NCBI RefSeq assembly: GCF_002980595.1
Contig: NZ_PVLQ01000042.1
Coordinates: 1 to 34,217 of the forward strand
Length of the DNA stretch: 34,217 nt
Direction: 5' to 3'
Source: Malikia granosa
Lineage (GTDB): Bacteria > Pseudomonadota > Gammaproteobacteria > Burkholderiales > Burkholderiaceae_C
The position numbers were made by a program, and so were the translations under genes. Below are positions 1 through 8,170 of this stretch, one piece after another. The notes beneath the pieces were generated by a model, which was not told the DNA's origin, did not search any database, and saw only the letters and a program-made list of their open reading frames with translations. Within the stretch, counting starts at the first letter, position 1. Each line of letters starts with the position of its first letter.

Positions 1-270
1 ATTAATACAACAAAGCCGCGCACCCTGTCCACCGGCCAGCACGCCGTCGACCCAGGGCCAGTACAGCGGCAGGTAGTCGCGCTTGGCCTCGACCTTGCGC
101 TCGATGGACTGGATGGCCTTGAGCGCGCGGCGGTGCTCGTAGAGCTGGGCCTGCATCAGCTCGTAGGCGCTGGTCTGCGCCGGATCGAGCGCGTTGGCGC
201 CCGAGTCGTCGGCGGACAGGCTGGCTGCGGTCATGGCCAGCATGTGGGCGCGGGCGGGGGTCATGGCCAT
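1..270 (-). CDS. gpM: Small terminase subunit GpM (P2 type), partial
   Basis: Endonuclease (small) subunit of the P2-type terminase that cuts cos DNA for packaging. Reading leftward from 270, the product starts MAMTPARAHML and contains YELMQAQLYEHRRALKAIQ, IERKVEAKRDYLPLYWPWV and DGVLAGGQGA. These match the known GpM pattern of an N-terminal ARAH segment, a central helix and a WVDGVL block. An internal ATG at 264 is an alternative start. It begins 2 bases after the gpN stop, in the usual P2 order O-N-M. The frame runs off the window. The last few codons (positions about 1-20) no longer resemble GpM, where family members continue with an acidic AQDD block; this may be a contig-end artefact or a junction. 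Confidence 0.85.
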   Translation of the reverse strand, partial: MAMTPARAHMLAMTAASLSADDSGANALDPAQTSAYELMQAQLYEHRRALKAIQSIERKVEAKRDYLPLYWPWVDGVLAGGQGARLCCIN

Positions 271-272
271 GG

Positions 273-1280
273 TCAGACCTGCGCGATGTTGGTGATCACG
301 CAGCCGCGGCCGTAGTCCTCGACCACATAGGCGTCGTTGCTGGACTCGTAGTTCTCGACCCGGTCGCGCTTGGCGTTGTCGACCACGGTGCGGCGGCGCG
401 CGCCGTCCTGGTAGTAGATCGACAGGTTGTCGAGGGTGGTCACCATGATCGTGTTGTTCGGGATGAACGGCACGCGCACCGCCTGCAGACCGCCGACGCG
501 TTTCTGGCTGATGACCAGGTCGGCCGCCATCTGCTCGCTCGGGGCCAGGTTGGCGTTGTTGACCAGGGGGAAATACTTGTCGGCCAGCAGGTCACGGCTC
601 AGGAGGCAGACCAGCGCGGTGTCTTCGCGGTACCAGGGGTCGACCAGGTTGTTGACGGTGTCGTAGACCAGGGCGTCCAGGGTCTTGTAGTCGCCCGTCG
701 CGCCGACCTTGACCTGGCCAGCGGTGGCGCCGCCGGTCAGCACGCGAGCCGGGCTGTTGGTCTTGTACTGCTGGATCCAGCCGATGTTGACGTCTTGCAG
801 CAGCGGGTTGGTGGCCTTGTTGGTGGCCGCCGCCGCCGAGGTGCCGTTGAAGCCGATCATGATGCGGTCGAGGGCCATGCGGCGCACGATCAGGTCGCGG
901 ATGCGGGTCTGGAAGTCGGGGAACTTGGCCCAGGCATCCAGCTTGCTGTAGCTGATGTGGGTGTCGTAGTTGGTCTGCTTGCAGGTGTAGCCGATGCCGT
1001 CGAGCGAGGTGGGGTCGCTGGTGGCGCGGTCGGAGGCGTCGGTGTTGGTGCGGCTGGCGATCGGGCCGCCGATGCCGAGACCGAGCTTTTCGCCCTGCTG
1101 CTCGGTCACGCCGACCAGGTTGATGCGCTGCAGGAAGTCGCTGGACTCCTGGATGCGGCTCTCGAGTTTCTGCTGGATCGAGGGGCTGACCGCGAACTTG
1201 GCGGAAGCGGACGGCACGCCGTTGAGGCTGGCCAGGGTCTGCATGAAGGCGTTGAACGCCGAGCGGGTTTCGTTGCGCAT
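273..1280 (-). CDS. gpN: Major capsid protein GpN (P2 family)
   Basis: Major head protein of P2-like phages, 335 aa (P2 GpN is about 357 aa). The N-terminus MRNETRSAFNAFMQTLASLN and the central RRMALDRIMIGFNGTSAA segment are typical of the Phage_cap_P2 family. The remaining conserved blocks (LSRDLLADKYFPLVN, AVRVPFIPNNTIMVTTLDNL and a YVVEDYG near the C-terminus) are also present. The start at 1280 has AGGA about 8 bases upstream. It lies between the scaffold gene gpO and gpM, transcribed leftward from the shared late promoter region. No truncation is seen. Confidence 0.95.
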   Translation of the reverse strand: MRNETRSAFNAFMQTLASLNGVPSASAKFAVSPSIQQKLESRIQESSDFLQRINLVGVTEQQGEKLGLGIGGPIASRTNTDASDRATSDPTSLDGIGYTCKQTNYDTHISYSKLDAWAKFPDFQTRIRDLIVRRMALDRIMIGFNGTSAAAATNKATNPLLQDVNIGWIQQYKTNSPARVLTGGATAGQVKVGATGDYKTLDALVYDTVNNLVDPWYREDTALVCLLSRDLLADKYFPLVNNANLAPSEQMAADLVISQKRVGGLQAVRVPFIPNNTIMVTTLDNLSIYYQDGARRRTVVDNAKRDRVENYESSNDAYVVEDYGRGCVITNIAQV

Positions 1281-1316
1281 GAGGGGCTTCCTGTGAGGGG
1301 TGAAAGGCTGCCTGGA

Positions 1317-2147
1317 TCAGCAGTCGGTCTTGATCTGGGTGCCGGTGCCAGTGGCCGGCGGGCGGGTACCGCTGTACTGCGGGTCCTGGGTGCCGGCGAG
1401 CTTGGCCTGCAGCGCGTTGAAGTCGGCCTGCAGCTTGTCGTGCTCGGTCTTGAGCGCGGCGAACTGGCTGCTGGGCACCAGACCCTTGATCTGGTCGGTG
1501 ACGGCGGCGGCGATGTTGCCCAGCGCTTCGGCGACCTGGGCGAAGCGGGCGTCGTCGCTGCTGGCCTTGCCAGTGAACTGGCTGACGATGCCCTTGAGCT
1601 TGTCGCCGAAGGCCTTGACCAGGCCGGCGCTGTCGTCGGCCTTGTCCTCGAGCTCGATCTGGGTTTCGATCGCCGCGGTGAACAGTGCGCCTGGCGAGGA
1701 CTTGCGGCTCTGGAACGGGCTGGCGTCGGGCTTCTGGGCCGCGAAGGTCAGTACCTCGGTGCCCAGGCTGGCCGGGCTGTCGGTGACGGCCAGACCGGTC
1801 AGGTAGGCCTCGCCGGTGTCGGCGAATTTCGGGTTGACCTCGATCGAGGTGTAGATCTTCTGGCCCCGCTTGATCAGGTCGACCAGCTCGGGCAGGGGCT
1901 GGATCTGCGCGAACAGACCGAGCTTGCCATCCTCGACTTCGCGCGCTTCCACGGACAGCACGTCGCCGTAGGCGCGGAAGGTGCTGTCGGGGCCAATGCC
2001 GCGCAGGTGCTCGAGCCAGATGCGGGCGCCGTACTTCTGCGGGTTGAAGTTCTTGGCCATCTGGGTGATCCACTCGCGGCTGATGGCGCGGCCGTCGGTG
2101 GTCGCGCCTTCGGTGGCGACGCGGAAAATCTTGCTCTTGGTGGACAT
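1317..2147 (-). CDS. gpO: Capsid scaffolding protease GpO (P2 family)
   Basis: Head scaffold with a self-cleaving serine protease domain, 276 aa (P2 GpO 284 aa). The start MSTKSKIFRVATEGATTDGR at 2147 is the conserved family start; the frame stays open upstream but without homology. The P2 protease triad Asp19-His48-Ser107 corresponds by position and context to D18 (TTDGR), H47 (WLEHLRG) and S101 (KIYTSIEVNP). Residues beyond about 190 form the helical scaffold: ELEDKADDS, then a coiled stretch LKTEHDKLQADFNALQAKL. It is divergent from gpP and upstream of gpN, as in P2. Confidence 0.93.
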   Translation of the reverse strand: MSTKSKIFRVATEGATTDGRAISREWITQMAKNFNPQKYGARIWLEHLRGIGPDSTFRAYGDVLSVEAREVEDGKLGLFAQIQPLPELVDLIKRGQKIYTSIEVNPKFADTGEAYLTGLAVTDSPASLGTEVLTFAAQKPDASPFQSRKSSPGALFTAAIETQIELEDKADDSAGLVKAFGDKLKGIVSQFTGKASSDDARFAQVAEALGNIAAAVTDQIKGLVPSSQFAALKTEHDKLQADFNALQAKLAGTQDPQYSGTRPPATGTGTQIKTDC

Positions 2148-2215
2148 GGGGCTGGGCTGCAGAAGTTGAGTTCCAGCCATGGTGCCCAGGCTTCTCGCGC
2201 GGCTCAACGTCCGGC

Positions 2216-2240
2216 ATTTGTAGGGGCGATCGGTACAAAT
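2216..2240. promoter_or_regulatory. Dyad in divergent gpO/gpP late promoter region (Ogr/Delta-type site candidate)
   Basis: Perfect 7-bp inverted repeat ATTTGTA ... TACAAAT lies in the 192-bp gap between the gpO and gpP starts. P2 late promoters are activated by Ogr/Delta zinc-finger proteins at TGT-N12-ACA elements, and one such element serves the divergent P and O promoters. Here the arms are TGT-N13-ACA, one base longer than the consensus. The centre lies about 80 bases from the gpO start and 110 from the chosen gpP start. Placement fits; the activator gene is not in the window. Confidence 0.5.
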
Positions 2241-2339
2241 GACCGTGGTTTCGCGCGCGCGCGGCACCGGGGAACATCGGTTCCCATGTCAGACCACGAC
2301 GACGATTCGCCCCCCTTCGATACCGAGGAGGCCCCCGCC

Positions 2340-4091
2340 ATGGCCCAGCAGGCCGACAGCCGGCGGCGCGCGCGCGACCTCTACTGGCAGGGCTGGCGTC
2401 TGACGGACATCGGCGAGCTGCTGAAGATCCCGCGCACCACGCTGCACGGCTGGAAGGAGGCCGAGCAGTGGGACAAGGCGGCTCCGATCCAGCGCGTCGA
2501 GGGCGCGCTCGAGTCGCGCCTGGTGCAGCTGATCGCCAAGGATGCCAAGACCGGCACCGACTTCAAGGAAATCGACCTGCTGGGCCGCCAGGTCGAGCGA
2601 CTGGCCCGGGTGCGCAACTACGAGCAGACCGGCAAGGAGAAGGAGCTCAACCCCAACATCGAGCGCCGCAACGCCGGCCCCAAGCGCAGCCGGCGCGAGG
2701 ACAAGAACTTCTTCAGCGAGGACCAGGTCGAGCAGCTCGAGAGCGCCTTCCGCGATTCGCTGTTCGGCTACCAGCAGCGCTGGTGGCGCGAGAGCCAGCA
2801 GCGCACCCGCATGATCCTGAAGTCGCGCCAGATCGGCGCGACCTGGTACTTCGCCCGCGAGGCGCTGATCGACGCGATCACCACCGGGCGCAACCAAATC
2901 TTTTTGTCGGCCAGCAAGGCGCAGGCGCACATCTTCAAGCAGTACATCATCGGCTTCGCGCACGAGGCCTGCGGCGTCGAGCTGTCGGGCGATCCGATCG
3001 TGCTGGCCAACGGGGCGCACCTCTATTTCCTGGGCACCAACGCGCGCACCGCGCAGGGCTACCACGGCAACTTCTACTTCGACGAGTTCTTCTGGACCCA
3101 CGCGTTCGAGGTGCTCAACAAGGTCGCGTCGGGCATGGCCATGCACAAGCAGTGGCGCAAGACCTACTTCAGCACGCCCAGCAGCATCCAGCACGAGGCC
3201 CACTCGCTCTGGTCCGGCGAGCGCTTCAACAAGAAGCGGCCCAAGGCCGAGCGTGCGCAGTTCGACCTGACGCACGACCGGCTGGCCGATGGCCATGTGG
3301 CCGAGGACCGGATCTGGCGCAACATCGTCACGATCTACGACGCCGAGCGCGGCGGCTGCGACCTGTTCGACCTGGACGAGCTCAAGCTCGAATACAACCC
3401 CGAGGAGTTCGCGAACCTGCTGATGTGCGAGTTCATCGACGACTCGCACTCCATCTTCCCACTGGCCGAGCTGCAGAAGTGCATGGTCGACAGCTGGGAC
3501 GCCTGGGACGACGTCAAGCCGTTCAGCCAGCGGCCCTACGGCTTCCTGCCGGTCTGGGTCGGTTACGACCCCAGCCACACGGGCGACTCGGCCGGCCTGG
3601 TGGTGTTGGCCCCGCCGCTGGGCGACAAGGGCGCGTTCCGGGTGCTGGAGCGGCACCAGTTCAAGGGCATGGACTTCGAGGGCCAGGCCGAGGCCATTCG
3701 CAAGGTGACGCAGCGCTACAACGTGGCCTACATCGGCATCGACACCACCGGCATCGGCCAGGGCGTGTACCAGCTGGTGACCAAGTTCTTCCCGACGGCC
3801 AGGGGCATCAACTACAGCCTGGACAGCAAGACGCAGCTGGTGCTCAAGGCGCGCTCGGTCATCGGCAAGGCCCGGCTGCAGTTCGACAGCAGCTGGGTCG
3901 ACCTGGCGCACTCATTCCTGGCGATCAAGAAGACCCTGACCGCCAGCGGCAACGCCGTCACCTTCAGCGCCGGGCGCAGCGCCGAGACCGGCCACGCCGA
4001 CCTGGCCTGGGCCTGCATGAACGCGCTGGTCAACGAGCCCCTCGAGGGCCAGACCAGCAGCAACCAATCCTTCATCGAGATCTACGACTGA
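2340..4091 (+). CDS. gpP: Terminase large (ATPase) subunit GpP
   Basis: ATP-driven DNA packaging motor of P2-like phages, 583 aa (P2 GpP 590 aa). An N-terminal helix-turn-helix (RRARDLYWQGWRLTDIGELL) is followed by the ATPase: Walker-A-like KSRQIGAT at about 161-168 and Walker B NFYFDEFFW with D248/E249. The RNase H-like nuclease begins at WVGYDPSHTGD with D410. The ATG at 2340 is preferred because AGGAGG ends 8 bases upstream and the product then starts like P2 GpP. An in-frame ATG at 2286 would add an acidic 18-residue extension with a poor ribosome site. It is followed by gpQ after one base. Confidence 0.93.
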   Translation: MAQQADSRRRARDLYWQGWRLTDIGELLKIPRTTLHGWKEAEQWDKAAPIQRVEGALESRLVQLIAKDAKTGTDFKEIDLLGRQVERLARVRNYEQTGKEKELNPNIERRNAGPKRSRREDKNFFSEDQVEQLESAFRDSLFGYQQRWWRESQQRTRMILKSRQIGATWYFAREALIDAITTGRNQIFLSASKAQAHIFKQYIIGFAHEACGVELSGDPIVLANGAHLYFLGTNARTAQGYHGNFYFDEFFWTHAFEVLNKVASGMAMHKQWRKTYFSTPSSIQHEAHSLWSGERFNKKRPKAERAQFDLTHDRLADGHVAEDRIWRNIVTIYDAERGGCDLFDLDELKLEYNPEEFANLLMCEFIDDSHSIFPLAELQKCMVDSWDAWDDVKPFSQRPYGFLPVWVGYDPSHTGDSAGLVVLAPPLGDKGAFRVLERHQFKGMDFEGQAEAIRKVTQRYNVAYIGIDTTGIGQGVYQLVTKFFPTARGINYSLDSKTQLVLKARSVIGKARLQFDSSWVDLAHSFLAIKKTLTASGNAVTFSAGRSAETGHADLAWACMNALVNEPLEGQTSSNQSFIEIYD

Positions 4092-4092
4092 C

Positions 4093-5139
4093 ATGACCAC
4101 CCCTACCGAAACACCCGCCGATGGGCCCGAGACCCTGCTGCCCATGGCGCCGCCTGCCACCCAGGGCGCGGCCTTCACCTTCGGCGACCCGGTGCCCGTG
4201 CTCGACGGGCGCGACATCCTCGACTACCTGGAGTGCTGGACCAACGGCCGCTGGTACGAGCCGCCGGTCGACCCCAGCGGCCTGGCCAAGACCTTCCGGG
4301 CCAGCACCCACCACGCCAGCGCGCTCTACTTCAAGCGCAACCTGCTGGCCAGCCGCTTCGTGCCGCACCGCTGGCTGAACCGCGAGACGTTTTCCGCCTG
4401 GGCGCTGGACTACCTGGTGTTCGGCAATGCCTACCTGGAGCGCCCGCGCAACCTGCTGGGCGGCGCCATGCAGCTGCGCCACGCGCTGGCCAAGTACGTG
4501 CGCCGCGGCGGCGATGCGCTCGAGCGCTACTGGTTCGTCCAGAGCACGCAGGAGCACGAGTTCACGCCCGGCAGCCTGCACCACCTGCGCGAGCACGACA
4601 TCAACCAGGAGGTCTACGGCCTGCCCGAGTACCTGGCCGCGCTGCAGTCGGCCTGGCTCAACGAGTCGGCCACGCTGTTCCGCCGGCGCTACTACAACAA
4701 CGGCAGCCACGCGGGCTTCATCCTGTACATCAGCGACGCGCAACAGCAGCAGGCTGACGTGGACAACATCCGCGAAGCGCTCAAGAACAGCAAGGGCCCG
4801 GGCAACTTCCGCAACCTGTTCCTCTACAGCCCTGGCGGCAAGAAGGACGGCGTGCAGGTGATCCCGGTGTCCGAGGTGGCCGCGCGCGACGAGTTCATCG
4901 GCATCAAGAACGTCAGCCGCGACGACGTGCTGGCCGCACACCGCATCCCGCCGCAGCTGATGGGCATCGTGCCGCAGAACAGCGGCGGCTTCGGCAGCAT
5001 CACCGAGGCGGCCAAGATCTTCCATGCCAGCGAGATCGAGCCGCTGCAGCAGCGCCTGGCCATGATCAACGACTGGCTGGGCGAGGAAGTCGTGACCTTC
5101 CTGCCCTATGTGACCGAAGCGCCGGCTGCCGGCGCCTGA
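4093..5139 (+). CDS. gpQ: Portal protein GpQ (P2 / PBSX family)
   Basis: Portal vertex protein through which DNA enters the head, 348 aa (P2 GpQ 344 aa). Recognisable blocks are VLDGRDILDYLECW near residue 36, the LDYLVFGNAYLERPRN segment, YGLPEYLAALQSAWLNESAT, RRRYYNNGSHAGFILY, and the C-terminal PQLMGIVPQNSGGFGS. The gene starts one base after the gpP stop, so translation is probably coupled. It ends 3 bases before the convergent early operon, unlike P2, where gpQ lies next to cos and the left end. Confidence 0.94.
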   Translation: MTTPTETPADGPETLLPMAPPATQGAAFTFGDPVPVLDGRDILDYLECWTNGRWYEPPVDPSGLAKTFRASTHHASALYFKRNLLASRFVPHRWLNRETFSAWALDYLVFGNAYLERPRNLLGGAMQLRHALAKYVRRGGDALERYWFVQSTQEHEFTPGSLHHLREHDINQEVYGLPEYLAALQSAWLNESATLFRRRYYNNGSHAGFILYISDAQQQQADVDNIREALKNSKGPGNFRNLFLYSPGGKKDGVQVIPVSEVAARDEFIGIKNVSRDDVLAAHRIPPQLMGIVPQNSGGFGSITEAAKIFHASEIEPLQQRLAMINDWLGEEVVTFLPYVTEAPAAGA

Positions 5140-5142
5140 AGC

Positions 5143-5349
5143 TCAGGACAAGGGCTTGCCCCGCCTGGCCCGGTCGAGCTGGTCGCAGGCGTTGTGCAGG
5201 CCGTCGCGCATGGGTTCGATCAGGGTCAGGACCGAGGTGGTCGAGATCCGCTCGCCGTTGGCGGCCCGCAGCAGGTCGTACAGCGCGTCGGTGATAAAGG
5301 AGGCGCGCTGCACCTGGTCGGCGATCAGGCGTTGGTCGGCCGGCGTCAT
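5143..5349 (-). CDS. Small phage protein, unknown function
   Basis: A 68-aa product starting MTPADQRLIADQVQRASF, with predicted helical segments and a basic end (DRARRGKPLS). Its ATG overlaps the stop of the preceding membrane protein gene by 4 bases, so it is the last gene of the leftward early operon. Its own stop lies 3 bases from the convergent gpQ stop. No motif points to a function. The tight packing and coupling argue that it is a real gene. Confidence 0.6.
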   Translation of the reverse strand: MTPADQRLIADQVQRASFITDALYDLLRAANGERISTTSVLTLIEPMRDGLHNACDQLDRARRGKPLS

Positions 5350-6689
5350 GCGGCACCCCCGATCAGGGCCATCTGGCGCGGATCGACCGGCGCCCCGCGC
5401 AAGGCGTAGCCCCGGCCCTGGCGCTCGATCACGCCGTCGCGCTCCATCTGCTGCAGGTAGCCGCGCACGGTGACGGTGCCGCCGCCTTCCGAGCGCTGGA
5501 TCGCGCGCACGCTGGGCGTGAGCCGGCCGGCGCGCACGCTGGCGACGATGCGCCGGTAGCGGTGACCATCCAGCTCGCCGACACCCGAGTCGCGCTTGCT
5601 GCCGACTTCGACCGTGACGCGCTTGCGCGGCGCGGTCTGGCGCTTGGAGCGTGACGCGGTCGTCACAGTCGCTGGTGCCTCCACCGTCGCGTCTTGCTCC
5701 GGTGGGCGTTGCGACGGCGCCGTCACAGTCGCGTTGGCCGCGCCCTGGGCGGCTGTCGTCACGGGTGCCGAGACCGTCACGGTCGGGGCGGCAAAGGCGG
5801 CGGCAGGGATGGCCGCCAGCGGCACGCCGGCGGACAGCCAGCGGCGCGTGGTCGACGGCAGGGCGGTGGGCAAGCCTGCCGGAGCGGCCTGGATACCGTG
5901 AGCGTAGCCGGTGCGGGGCTTGGCCGCAGCCATCGCCGGCGCCGTCGCGCTGCCCAGCGGGGTCATGACCGATCCAGCCGCCGTCACCGAACGGCCCGCG
6001 CGCAGCAGGGCGCCCGCTGCGGCGAACATCACCAGGCCCATGCCGACGATCAGCACGCCGCGCGCGACCGAGTACCAGACCATGCCGTCCTGGCCCAGGA
6101 TGGTGGTAAGGGTGGGGCGCTGGCCAGCCTGCAGCCGAGACAGCTCGGCCGACAGCTCGGCGTTGCGCTGCTCGATGCGCGCGGCCTCGCGCAGGGCCTG
6201 GGCGCCGTGGGCGCGGCTGCTGGCGTACTGGCTCTCGCCGCTGCGGGCACCGGTGGCCACCAGGGCGGCAGCGGCCTGGCGGTTCTGCGCGATCGAGGCC
6301 TCGAGGTGAGCGATGCGGCTGCTCGCGCCCTGGTGCACCGCATCGGCGCTTTTCACCAGCGTGACCTGGACGGCGTAGAGCGTGGCGACCTCGAAGGCCA
6401 CCAGCGCGACGCCGGTCCAGATCAGGCGGGTGCGCAGGGCCTTGAGGCGCTCGCGCGGCAGCAGGGCGGCCATGCCAAAGGCGGCCAGCTCGACCACGAT
6501 CATCAGCACGCCGGCGGCAATCAGCGCCTCGCGCGCCAGGCTGTCGCTCTCGGTGCGCTCCAGGCCCAGGACGAAGAACTGCGCGGTGACGGCGCTGCAG
6601 GCCAGCCCGATGACGGCGGCGGCCAGGGCCAGCAGGCGGTAGGCCCAGCGGGGCAGGTGGGTGTCTTGCTCGGTGTGGCGGTGGGTCAT
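5346..6689 (-). CDS. Multi-pass membrane protein with C-terminal winged-helix-like domain, unknown
   Basis: A 447-aa protein not recognised as a known family. Visible layout: three hydrophobic segments at about 15-45, 52-78 and 87-112, a helical coiled-coil-like stretch about 115-185, a fourth segment about 200-225, then a low-complexity Ala/Thr/Val linker. A C-terminal module about 375-435 (GHRYRRIVASVRAGRLTPS and TVTVRGYLQQMERDGVIERQ) reads like a winged helix. The ATG at 6689 has GGGAG 6 bases upstream; an ATG at 6695 sits directly on that SD. It follows the replication-like gene by 14 bases and overlaps the 68-aa gene. A membrane-tethered DNA-binding role is inference only. Confidence 0.65.
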   Translation of the reverse strand: MTHRHTEQDTHLPRWAYRLLALAAAVIGLACSAVTAQFFVLGLERTESDSLAREALIAAGVLMIVVELAAFGMAALLPRERLKALRTRLIWTGVALVAFEVATLYAVQVTLVKSADAVHQGASSRIAHLEASIAQNRQAAAALVATGARSGESQYASSRAHGAQALREAARIEQRNAELSAELSRLQAGQRPTLTTILGQDGMVWYSVARGVLIVGMGLVMFAAAGALLRAGRSVTAAGSVMTPLGSATAPAMAAAKPRTGYAHGIQAAPAGLPTALPSTTRRWLSAGVPLAAIPAAAFAAPTVTVSAPVTTAAQGAANATVTAPSQRPPEQDATVEAPATVTTASRSKRQTAPRKRVTVEVGSKRDSGVGELDGHRYRRIVASVRAGRLTPSVRAIQRSEGGGTVTVRGYLQQMERDGVIERQGRGYALRGAPVDPRQMALIGGAA

Positions 6690-6703
6690 GGTCATCTCCC
6701 GGA

Positions 6704-7870
6704 TCAGGCGGCCACGGTGGCCAGGGTGGCAAGGTGGGCGGAACGCTGCGCCTTGAGGTCGGCCAGCGACAGCCCCAGGGCGGCCGCGGCGTTGACGATG
6801 GTGGCGCGCGAGACGGCCTCGCCGGCGACGAAGCGGTCGGCGGCCTTGCGGGCCCAGCCGGTGCCAATGCTGCCGCCGACAGCGGTCGGGGCCTGGCTGC
6901 GCAGCGTCACAGTCTGCAGCGCGGCTACCGGACGTGCCGGGCGAGCCGGGGCGGTGATCGGCCCGGCGGACTGGGGCAGCACCAGACCCGCCTCGTAGCG
7001 GGCCCGCAGCGCCATGGCTGCACGGCCGGCGTCGCTCAGCTCGACCGGGCCGGCCGGGGCGACAGCGGGTGTCGTCAGGCTGGCGGCGCTGGCGAAGTCG
7101 GCGCGGAAGAAGTTGCGGCCCGGGCGGGCCAGGATCCACTCGGCGGCGGCCTGGGGCGCGATGCCGGCCAGGGTGGCCTCGCGGCCCAGGTCGAGCAGCT
7201 CGGCGCGCTTGAACGCCGCCTTGCCGTTGGCCACGCGCTGGGCGTTGACGGCGGCCAGGGTGTCGGGGGCAATGGCGACGGCGCGATCGACGGCCGGGGC
7301 CTTGGTCGTCAGCACCTGGGCGTCAGCGGTGGCGGCCAGCGCCGGGGATTCGGCTTGGGGTTGTTCAGAAACAGGGAGGGAGGGGGCGGCTTGTACCGGC
7401 GCCGGTTCGGCGCGCGTCCCAGTACCTTCCTCAGTACAGACCAGTACCCCTTCAGTACGGGGGACATGGGTGTCCGGGGTGGATGGCTCGAATGTCCGGG
7501 GTAGGGCGTCCAGATGTCCGGGGTCGATGTCGCCCATGTCCGGGGTGGCGGCGACGGATGGGCGGCAGTTGCGGGCCTGGGCCAGCGCGACCAGGTCGAT
7601 CACGTAGCTGGTCGAGCGTCCGGCGCGCGGCAGGCGGGCGATCAGGCCGAGCGCGACCAGGGCCTCGATGTTGCGGCCGGCCTGCTTCTCGCTCACGCCC
7701 GACAGGGCGGCGATGGTCTTGAGCGAGCAGGTGCTGCGGCGGGTGCGGTCGTCGTGGCAACGGGCGATGGCGATCAGGGCCAGCTTGGGGCCGGCCGGCA
7801 GCCGGACGTCGGCCGAGGCGACCAGGGCGCGCAGGCTCTCACGCTGGAGTCCGGTGTTGAGCGCTTTCAT
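6704..7870 (-). CDS. Winged-helix phage replication initiator candidate
   Basis: A 388-aa protein. Residues about 20-95 form a helix-turn-helix/winged-helix domain of the phage replication-protein type (KLALIAIARC, CSLKTIAALSGVSEKQAGRN, IEALVALGLIARLPRAGRST). A long Ala/Pro-rich linker follows, then a C-terminal domain with RAELLDLGREATLAGIAPQA and PGRNFFRADF. The gene contains two DNA repeat arrays (7420-7458, 7471-7546), as lambda-type O genes contain the origin. It overlaps the upstream 78-aa gene by 4 bases. The initiator role rests on the fold plus repeats and is inferred; a transcription factor is the main alternative. Confidence 0.6.
   Translation of the reverse strand: MKALNTGLQRESLRALVASADVRLPAGPKLALIAIARCHDDRTRRSTCSLKTIAALSGVSEKQAGRNIEALVALGLIARLPRAGRSTSYVIDLVALAQARNCRPSVAATPDMGDIDPGHLDALPRTFEPSTPDTHVPRTEGVLVCTEEGTGTRAEPAPVQAAPSLPVSEQPQAESPALAATADAQVLTTKAPAVDRAVAIAPDTLAAVNAQRVANGKAAFKRAELLDLGREATLAGIAPQAAAEWILARPGRNFFRADFASAASLTTPAVAPAGPVELSDAGRAAMALRARYEAGLVLPQSAGPITAPARPARPVAALQTVTLRSQAPTAVGGSIGTGWARKAADRFVAGEAVSRATIVNAAAALGLSLADLKAQRSAHLATLATVAA
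7420..7458. repeat. Four CAGTAC repeats inside the initiator gene
   Basis: CAGTAC occurs at 7420-7425, 7432-7437, 7442-7447 and 7453-7458, with spacings of 12, 10 and 11 bases, about one helical turn. The copies are read in different codon phases by the gene, so protein repetition does not explain them. They lie directly beside the 22-bp-period array. Confidence 0.7.
7471..7546. repeat. Four iterons with exact 22-bp period (putative replication origin)
   Basis: The 10-mer TGTCCGGGGT occurs at 7471-7480, 7493-7502, 7515-7524 and 7537-7546. Every spacing is exactly 22 bases, about two helical turns. Since 22 is not a multiple of 3, the copies encode different peptides (TPDT, PRTF, DPGH, TPDM), so the conserved unit is DNA. 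This is the usual design of replication-initiator iterons. Confidence 0.8.
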
Positions 7871-8103
7871 GTGGCACCGCCTTCTTGCGCGGTGCGGATC
7901 GCCTGCTTGAGCAGGGACGAGGCGCGGATGGCCTTGGCCAGGGCGCGTTCCAGGCGCTTGACGCCGACTTCGGGCGTGGACAGCTCGGTGCGCGCGGCGG
8001 TCAGCGCGCTGAAGGCCAGCGTGTGCAGGACCGGGACGGACTGGGGGACAGGCGAAGCGGAGGCGCGAACGGGCGCGCGCAGGGTGCGGATGATTTCAGC
8101 CAT
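7867..8103 (-). CDS. Small phage early protein, unknown function
   Basis: A 78-aa product, MAEIIRTLRAPVRASASPVP at the N-terminus and a basic helical C-terminus (GVKRLERALAKAIRASSLLK). The start has AGGAG 6 bases upstream, a good ribosome site. It is the first gene of the leftward early operon and overlaps the initiator gene by 4 bases (ATGA). No known domain was recognised. Confidence 0.6.
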   Translation of the reverse strand: MAEIIRTLRAPVRASASPVPQSVPVLHTLAFSALTAARTELSTPEVGVKRLERALAKAIRASSLLKQAIRTAQEGGAT

Positions 8104-8170
8104 GAATGGCTCCTACGGAACAGATCTCAGGACCTGCCGCCCTCGACGCCAATCAAGGGGAGGCAGGCGC

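Noticed and set aside
592-2277. Long minus-strand reading frame of 561 codons across gpN/gpO
   Set aside because: Arg/Pro/Gln-rich shadow of gpO and gpN in a high-GC region; the overlapping frames encode clear phage proteins.
2289-3911. 540-codon minus-strand frame opposite gpP
   Set aside because: Shadow of the terminase gene; Val/Leu/Ala/Asp-rich with no domain.
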